Source: Craterilacuibacter sinensis
GTDB lineage: Bacteria > Pseudomonadota > Gammaproteobacteria > Burkholderiales > Chromobacteriaceae
Length of the DNA stretch: 46,336 bases
NCBI RefSeq assembly: GCF_009831765.1
Contig: NZ_WSSB01000017.1
Location: 1 to 46,336, forward strand
Direction: 5' to 3'
Shown here: in pieces, positions 41,229 through 46,336 of the stretch
How the letters are laid out: each line of letters starts with the position of its first letter
Numbering within the stretch: position 1 is the stretch's first letter
Notes under the pieces: generated by a model
The model's database searches: none
What the model saw: only the letters and a program-made list of their open reading frames with translations
What the model was told of the DNA's origin: nothing
Program-made: the position numbers and the translations under genes

Positions 41229-44131
41229 ACAATCGTCTACCCTTTTCCGAAGTGAAAGCCGCCGCACTGGCCGCCTTACCGCGTGTGCTGGATTGGGCAG
41301 GGATACACCACCAACAAGCCGGGCACGAAATCCAGATGCTCAATCCGACCCGTAGCAATGATGATGGGTTCGGCTCGTTTTCAATTAACAGCGTGACCGG
41401 CGTATGGGCTGATTTTGCCAGCGGCGATAAAGGCGGGGATGTGGTGTCTTTGGTGGCCTTTGTCAAAGGCTACGGGCAAGGCGACGCCTGCAAAGACTTG
41501 GCACGGCTGTTTGGCATTATCAGCGGCGATGCCTCACCCAACAGCCAGCCGGCCCCGTTGCCACCACCACCGCCACCGGCAACCGATCCATGGCAAGCAT
41601 TATTGCCTATCCCCGAAGGGATGATGGGCACCATCCCGCGCACCAAGTACAAGCACCCCGGCACGATTAAACAATTCTGGTGGTATCACGATGCCGCCGG
41701 CCAAAAACTAGGGGCGGTTGTTCGGGTAGAGCCGGGCATGAATGACCGCAGCAAGGACTATTTCCCGTTGTTCGCTTTCCAGCATAGCGAGAGCGGCAAG
41801 CATGAATGGCGCTGGAAAAATATAAACGGCCTGCGCCCCTTGTATGGGCTGGATAAATTGGCGGCCCGGCCTGATGCCCCGGTGGTGATTTGCGAGGGAG
41901 AGAAAGCCGCCGATGCCGCTGCCAAACTGTTACCCGGTCACGTTGCCGTGTGCTGGATGGCGGGTGCCAAGGCGCTGGGCAAAGCCGACTTCACCCCGCT
42001 ATCAGGGCGCAATTGCCTGATCTGGCCGGACAATGACGCCCCCGGCGAAGCCGCCGCGCAAGAGTTGGCAGGGATTCTAGGGCGGGTGGGTGTCGCTGGC
42101 GTTTATCAGGTGGACATTGCCGCCTTTGCCGAATTTACCCCTGCCAGCGATCAAGGCCGCGCCGAATTGGCGCATGGTGGCAAATGGGAGGCCGGCGACG
42201 ATGCCGCCGATGCGCTCGCATATGGCTGGACGGCTGACCATATGCAATGCCTTTCCACCGCCCAACGCCTGATCCTTGCCGACAAGGACAAAACGCCCCC
42301 CGTACCGGATACCACGAGCAGTACACCCAGCACCAGCAAGCCCCGAGCACCACGACGCAAGGCGGCCAGCCCTGCACCACCCGGCGGCAACCCGTTTAAG
42401 TTGTCGGCGTCTGGCGTGTACTTTCAGACCGAAGATATGGATGTGGCGTTTTGGGTCTGTGGGCCACTGCATATTCTGGCCAGTACCCGCGATGATAACG
42501 GCGAAAACTGGGGGCTATTGGTGCAGATGACCGACCCGGACGGCAACGATAAGGAATGGAATATTCCCGCCGAAATGCTGGCCGCTGGCGAAGGCACCGA
42601 GATTGTAAAAGGGCTACTCACACGCGGCCTGCGCATAGGTGCTGGCCCCAAAGCCAAGCAACGCTTGCTTGAGTATCTGGGGCGTTACGATGGCGATGCC
42701 CGTGCCACCTTGGTGAATCGTATGGGCTGGCACAAAGGCGCTTTCCTGTTGCCGGATGCGTGCATAGGCGACACGTCCGAGCAGCTGGTCTACCGTGCCG
42801 AAAGCAAGCAGCGTGAGATCGTCAAAACCGCCGGCACCTTGCCGCAATGGCAGCAAGAGGTGGGGCGTTATTGTGTCGGGAATAGCCGGATGCTGTTTGC
42901 CGTATCGACCGCTTTTGCCGGTCCACTCATGGATATTATCGGGGCTGAGTCTGGCGGGTTTCATCTATACGGGGAAAGTTCGCAAGGCAAAAGCACCATC
43001 TTTGAAGCCTTGTCTAGCGTGTATGGCACCAAGGATTTTATGCGTTCGTGGCGGTCAACAGACAACAGCCTAGAGGCCGTGGCCACCGAGTATTCAGACT
43101 GCGTTTTGCCACTGGACGAAATCGGCATGTGCGACCCGCGCATTGTTGGCGACACCATTTACATGCTGGGCAATGGCAAGGGCAAAGGCCGCGCCAATGA
43201 CCAAGGCGGCAGCCGGGGGCGTGTTGCCTCATGGCGCTTGCTGTTCTTGTCGTCTGGCGAGGTGACACCCGAAGCCAGAATGCTTGAGGTTGGCCGCAAG
43301 ATGATGGCCGGCATGGAAGTTCGACTGGTGAATATCCCCAAGAATGAACACACCGAATTCGGCATGTTTGAGTGCATCCATGGTAAGAAATCAGCCAGCG
43401 CTTTTGCCGATGGGATCAAGGCCGCCACAGCAAAATACTATGGGACGCCGATACGGGCTTATCTGGACAAGCTAGTAGCCGAGCGGGTTAAAGTCGCGGC
43501 GCTCTTGGTGGAAGGTATGAAGCGGTTTGCCGGTGATGTTGTCCCAGATGGGGCGCATGGGCAGGTGCATCGTGTCGCTTACCGCTTTGCACTGGTGGCC
43601 ATGGCGGGCGAACTGGCGAGCGAATGGGGCGTAACCGGCTGGCCACAAGGGGAAGCGATCAAGGCTGCCCGCCTTTGCTTTACCGATTGGCTGCATTCAC
43701 GTGGAACCCGAGGAAGCCGCGAAGATGACCAGATCATTGCACGGATAAGGCTGTTTTTTGAGCAGAACGGCGAAGCCAGATTCACTCGCCTATCCACAGA
43801 AACGGCACTTTATGACCACGAAGGCAGCGCCCCAGACCCGGACGACCATGCCCCGAAAACGCTGGCCCGTTGTGGCTATCGCCTGAAAGATAAAACCGAA
43901 GGGCTGATTAAGTATTACATCTTGCCGGAGAGCTTTAGAACAGAGATTTGCACCGGGCTAGACCATAACCGGGTATGTAAATTATTGCTTGAGCTTGACG
44001 CACTGGAGACCACTAAGGGCGGCAATAATCGCTTGCAGGTACGGACAACGCCCGAGGCGAAATACAGCAAGAGCGGGCGGGCTTGGGTGTATTGCATCAC
44101 GTCTAATCTGTTTGGTGGCAGCCATGACTAG
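41225..44131 (+). CDS. Large replication protein: TOPRIM primase and DUF927 helicase
   Basis: The 968-aa protein probably starts element replication. An N-terminal zinc-less CHC2-like region (about 1-100: WADFASGDKGGDVVSLVAF) precedes a TOPRIM domain with VVICEGEKAADAA near 220 and LIWPDNDAPG near 262. A Pro/Ser/Thr-rich linker (about 355-390) leads to DUF927, with Walker A GESSQGKST from G583, Walker B VLPLDEIG (D631) and a later Arg-containing sensor region. It is the P4-alpha counterpart in layout, though the order of domains differs. It is the main gene of the operon. Confidence 0.9.
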   Translation: MNNRLPFSEVKAAALAALPRVLDWAGIHHQQAGHEIQMLNPTRSNDDGFGSFSINSVTGVWADFASGDKGGDVVSLVAFVKGYGQGDACKDLARLFGIISGDASPNSQPAPLPPPPPPATDPWQALLPIPEGMMGTIPRTKYKHPGTIKQFWWYHDAAGQKLGAVVRVEPGMNDRSKDYFPLFAFQHSESGKHEWRWKNINGLRPLYGLDKLAARPDAPVVICEGEKAADAAAKLLPGHVAVCWMAGAKALGKADFTPLSGRNCLIWPDNDAPGEAAAQELAGILGRVGVAGVYQVDIAAFAEFTPASDQGRAELAHGGKWEAGDDAADALAYGWTADHMQCLSTAQRLILADKDKTPPVPDTTSSTPSTSKPRAPRRKAASPAPPGGNPFKLSASGVYFQTEDMDVAFWVCGPLHILASTRDDNGENWGLLVQMTDPDGNDKEWNIPAEMLAAGEGTEIVKGLLTRGLRIGAGPKAKQRLLEYLGRYDGDARATLVNRMGWHKGAFLLPDACIGDTSEQLVYRAESKQREIVKTAGTLPQWQQEVGRYCVGNSRMLFAVSTAFAGPLMDIIGAESGGFHLYGESSQGKSTIFEALSSVYGTKDFMRSWRSTDNSLEAVATEYSDCVLPLDEIGMCDPRIVGDTIYMLGNGKGKGRANDQGGSRGRVASWRLLFLSSGEVTPEARMLEVGRKMMAGMEVRLVNIPKNEHTEFGMFECIHGKKSASAFADGIKAATAKYYGTPIRAYLDKLVAERVKVAALLVEGMKRFAGDVVPDGAHGQVHRVAYRFALVAMAGELASEWGVTGWPQGEAIKAARLCFTDWLHSRGTRGSREDDQIIARIRLFFEQNGEARFTRLSTETALYDHEGSAPDPDDHAPKTLARCGYRLKDKTEGLIKYYILPESFRTEICTGLDHNRVCKLLLELDALETTKGGNNRLQVRTTPEAKYSKSGRAWVYCITSNLFGGSHD

Positions 44132-44612
44132 CGCCTTATCGTCGTCGTGGCTAGATGGCCTGTTTTCCCAATCAGAAATAGCACCGGTACAAGAGCAGGC
44201 ACAAGGCCACAGCGAAACGGCATTTGTGACCAAGGCAGGCGAACAAGCAGACCCGCTTTCACTGCCGTGGTGTACTGATGGCGGGGCCGCGCTATCGGGT
44301 ACGCTTCACCCCTTAGTCACCGCGCCGCTGATGTGCCGTGCTTGCTATCGGCTGGGGGGAGTATCTTGCCAGTCAGCAGCAAACCCGCCACCAATGGCCA
44401 CCGCTGCCCGTTGTCAGTCTTTCACGCCGCGTGACGGGGTGACTATCGGCAAGGTTTGGCTATGGCGTGTAGGGCTTATTGGCGGGGGGGTGGTGTGGCT
44501 GTCATGCCTTCCAGAGCGAAGCCAGCGCCAAGCAATACAAACCGCCCGCGCTGAGTATAGCGACAAGGTGCTATCTGTTCACCCTTGCCCCGGATTTGAC
44601 GCCATACCGTAA
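44124..44612 (+). CDS. Distal small gene of the primase operon, unknown function
   Basis: The 162-aa frame starts at ATG 44124, inside the end of the primase gene (8-bp overlap), and ends 3 bp before an intrinsic terminator. It has CRACYRLGGVSCQ near residue 71 and a hydrophobic stretch VWLWRVGLIGGGVVWLSCL near 110-128 that may span the membrane. No family is recognised. The position between primase and terminator supports a real gene. Confidence 0.6.
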   Translation: MTSALSSSWLDGLFSQSEIAPVQEQAQGHSETAFVTKAGEQADPLSLPWCTDGGAALSGTLHPLVTAPLMCRACYRLGGVSCQSAANPPPMATAARCQSFTPRDGVTIGKVWLWRVGLIGGGVVWLSCLPERSQRQAIQTARAEYSDKVLSVHPCPGFDAIP

Positions 44613-44615
44613 ACC

Positions 44616-44642
44616 AAGGCCCAGCAATTGTTGGGCCTTTTT
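44616..44642 (+). terminator. Intrinsic terminator of the primase operon
   Basis: The 8-bp stem AAGGCCCA/TGGGCCTT (44616-44623 with 44632-44639) has CAATTG in the loop and is followed by a T run. It separates the operon from the repeat array. Confidence 0.85.
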
Positions 44643-44650
44643 GTCGCACG

Positions 44651-46336
44651 CTTCCCAAGCGGGTGACAGCCAAGACCACAGCCGGACCACCACACCCTGC
44701 AAAGCCATGAAGCCAGCACGCGCCGCCAGTGCAACAGCCTACTGGTGACAGCCAAGGCCACAGCCAGACCACCAGCCCGTGCCCCACACGCCACGGCACC
44801 GACCACGCCGGCCACCGGCAAGCACCTTACCCTTGCCAGAGCAAGTGACGGCCAAGGCCACGGCCAGATCACCAACCCGTGCCCCACACGCCCCTGTACC
44901 GGCCGCGCCAGCCACCGGCAAGCGCCTTGCCCATTCCTGAGCGAATGCTGGCCAAGGCCACGACCAGATCACCGACCAGTAACCCACACGGCCCAGCACT
45001 GGCCACGCCAGCCACCGGCAAGCGCCTGGCCCATGCCTGAGCGAATGATGGCCAAGGCCACGCCCAGATCACCGACCAGATCACCGACCAGTAACCCACA
45101 CGCCCCAGCACTGGCCACGCCAGCCACCGGCAAGCGCCTTGCCCATTCCTGAGCGAATGATGGCCAAGGCCACGACCAGATCACCGACCAGATCACCGAC
45201 CAGTAACCCACACGGCCCAGCACTGGCCACGCCAGCCACCGGCAAGCGCCTTATCCATGCCCGAGCCAGTGACGGCCAAGACCACCAGCCAGTGCCACAC
45301 AAGCCACAGCACCAGCCACGCCGGCCATCGGCAAGCACCCTGTCCATACCCGAGCGAGTGACGGATCAAGACCACAGCCAGACCACCAGCCAGTGACCAC
45401 CACACCCTGCAAGACCATGAAGCCAGCACGCCCCGCCAGTGCAACAGCCCGCTTTCCAGCGCCCGATCCGGTGACGGCCAAGGCCACGGCCAGATCACCA
45501 GCCCGTGACCAACACGCCCCAGCACCGACCACGCCGGCCACCGGCAAGCACCTTACCCTTGCCCGAGTTGGTAACAAGCTGAATCACCAGCCAGTGACCA
45601 CCACACCCTACAAGACCATGAAGCCAGCACGCGCCGCCAGTGCAACAGACCACCGTCCAGCGCCCACGCTGGTGACAGCCAAGGCCACAGCCAGACTACC
45701 AGTCCGTGCCCCACACGCCCCTGTACCGGCCGCGCCAGCCACCGGCAAGCACCTTACCATTGCCCGAGCAAGTGACGGCCAAGGCCACGACCAAATCACC
45801 GTCCAGTAACCCGCACGCCCCAGCACTGGCCACGCCAGCCACCGGCAAGCGCCTTGCCCATTCCTGAGCGAATGATGGCCAAGGCCACGACCAGATCACC
45901 GACCAGATCACCGACCAGTAACCCACACGGCCCAGCACTGGCCACGCCAGCCACCGGCAAGCGCCTTATCCATGCCCGAGCCAGTGACGGCCAAGACCAC
46001 CAGCCAGTGCCACACAAGCCACAGCACCAGCCACGCCGGCCATCGGCAAGCACCCTGTCCATACCCGAGCGAGTGACGGATCAAGACCACAGCCAGACCA
46101 CCAGCCAGTGACCACCACACCCTGCAAGACCATGAAGCCAGCACGCCCCGCCAGTGCAACAGCCCGCTTTCCAGCGCCCGATCCGGTGACGGCCAAGGCC
46201 ACGGCCAGATCACCAGCCCGTGACCAACACGCCCCAGCACCGACCACGCCGGCCACCGGCAAGCACCTTACCCTTGCCCGAGTTGGTAACAAGCTGAATC
46301 ACCAGCCAGTGACCACCACACCCTACAAGACCATGA
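44651..46336 (+). repeat. Right array of ~100-bp C-rich repeats, at least 17 units, open at the window edge
   Basis: Units begin (GTGAC or ATGMTGG) at 44663, 44745, 44845, 44945, 45045, 45157, 45269, 45358, 45471, 45571, 45672, 45772, 45872, 45984, 46073, 46186 and 46286. Most are 100 bp; others are 82, 89, 101, 112 or 113. The 112-bp units contain a doubled AGATCACCGACC. Two unit types occur: type A with CCACCGGCAAGCGCCTTGCC and type B with CCAGTGCAACAGCC. The plus strand is rich in C and A. A 100-bp period is not a multiple of three and no gene is supported in these 1.7 kb. Confidence 0.9.
45157..46336 (+). repeat. Higher-order repeat of 715 bp (seven units), second copy cut by the window end
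   Basis: The seven units from 45157 to 45871 (112+89+113+100+101+100+100 bp) are followed by the same series from 45872. From about 45098 the sequence equals that 715 bp further on, through to the window end (45621 with 46336), without a difference that I can see. Just upstream of 45098 the two copies differ at single bases. This means a recent tandem duplication, or homogenisation, of a block of already diverged units. Confidence 0.85.

Larger units (their letters stand above)
35008..46336 (+). mobile_element. P4-like satellite/integrative element in tRNA-Arg, right end outside the window
   Basis: The element begins at the tRNA-Arg 3' end and contains a tyrosine integrase, two small HTH genes, a KilA-N gene, an Ash/Icd-like region and a large primase-helicase, all on the plus strand and mostly overlapping. 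No capsid, portal, terminase or tail genes are seen, which fits a P4-like satellite or a defective relative. One AT-richer cargo gene lies between integrase and replication genes. About 100-bp repeats lie on both sides of the cargo/replication block. attR is not found. Confidence 0.8.

Noticed and set aside
44745-46292. Several 60-140-aa open frames on both strands in the repeat array
   Set aside because: The units are mostly 100 bp long, so the reading frame shifts in each unit and no constant repeat protein results. The long frames follow from high GC and low T content. No Shine-Dalgarno pattern supports them.
44651-46336. CRISPR array
   Set aside because: The units are ~100 bp, degenerate along their whole length, with no short constant repeats separated by unique spacers and no cas genes nearby.

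Overview
The window looks like chromosomal DNA of a GC-rich betaproteobacterium, most likely a member of the Neisseriales (Chromobacteriaceae-like). This is an inference from the mix of genes: a Neisseria-type porin, an rplU-rpmA-obg cluster divergent from ispB, dsdXAC, a split molybdate ABC system and a P4-like element in a tRNA-Arg gene. No 16S rRNA or other decisive marker is present.

Positions 1-7715 hold a row of independent housekeeping and transport genes: an AraC-type regulator, exonuclease III (xthA), a porin, a lysine permease (lysP), oligopeptidase A (prlC) and a gamma-carbonic-anhydrase-like protein. Between xthA and the porin sits a compact unit with its own promoter, Shine-Dalgarno, TTG-started 59-aa ORF and terminator. 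Positions 7716-11757 encode D-serine use: permease dsdX, ammonia-lyase dsdA and activator dsdC, all in one direction. A chemoreceptor, thiol peroxidase (tpx), an O-methyltransferase, an NTF2-like protein and a 146-bp MITE-like palindromic element follow.

Positions 15435-21639 contain a MocR/EamA/CMD gene group divergent from an aotJ-aotO-aotQ-aotM-like amino-acid ABC operon that lacks an ATPase gene here. A sodium:solute symporter, a metallo-beta-lactamase-fold hydrolase and a REC-REC-GGDEF diguanylate cyclase come next. On the minus strand lie feoABC, preceded by a Fur-box-like dyad, and modA-TOBE-modB-modC, where the TOBE gene looks like a detached ModC C-terminus. An exported charged helical protein, obg, rpmA, rplU and ispB complete the core part.

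At 35008 a tRNA-Arg(CCT) marks the left end of an integrated P4-like satellite or integrative element that runs off the right edge. Its parts are an integrase with putative arm sites; a cluster of six GTGAC iterons beside AT-rich DNA (a candidate origin, resembling what I recall of the P4 alpha-protein iteron); a 292-aa orphan cargo gene; and a tightly overlapping operon of two small HTH proteins (excisionase/AlpA type), two Cys-rich small proteins, a small membrane protein, a KilA-N protein, an Ash/Icd-like ORF over a structured RNA region, two hypotheticals, a 968-aa TOPRIM/DUF927 primase-helicase and a distal small gene. An intrinsic terminator closes the operon.

The most unusual feature is a family of degenerate ~100-bp C-rich repeats. 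About three monomers follow the integrase, and at least 17 follow the primase operon. The right-hand array has a higher-order structure: a 715-bp block of seven monomers begins a second copy that is identical as far as it can be read before the window ends. I know of no described repeat of this kind, and several roles are possible (rut-like transcription barrier, replication or partition locus, substrate for cargo exchange).
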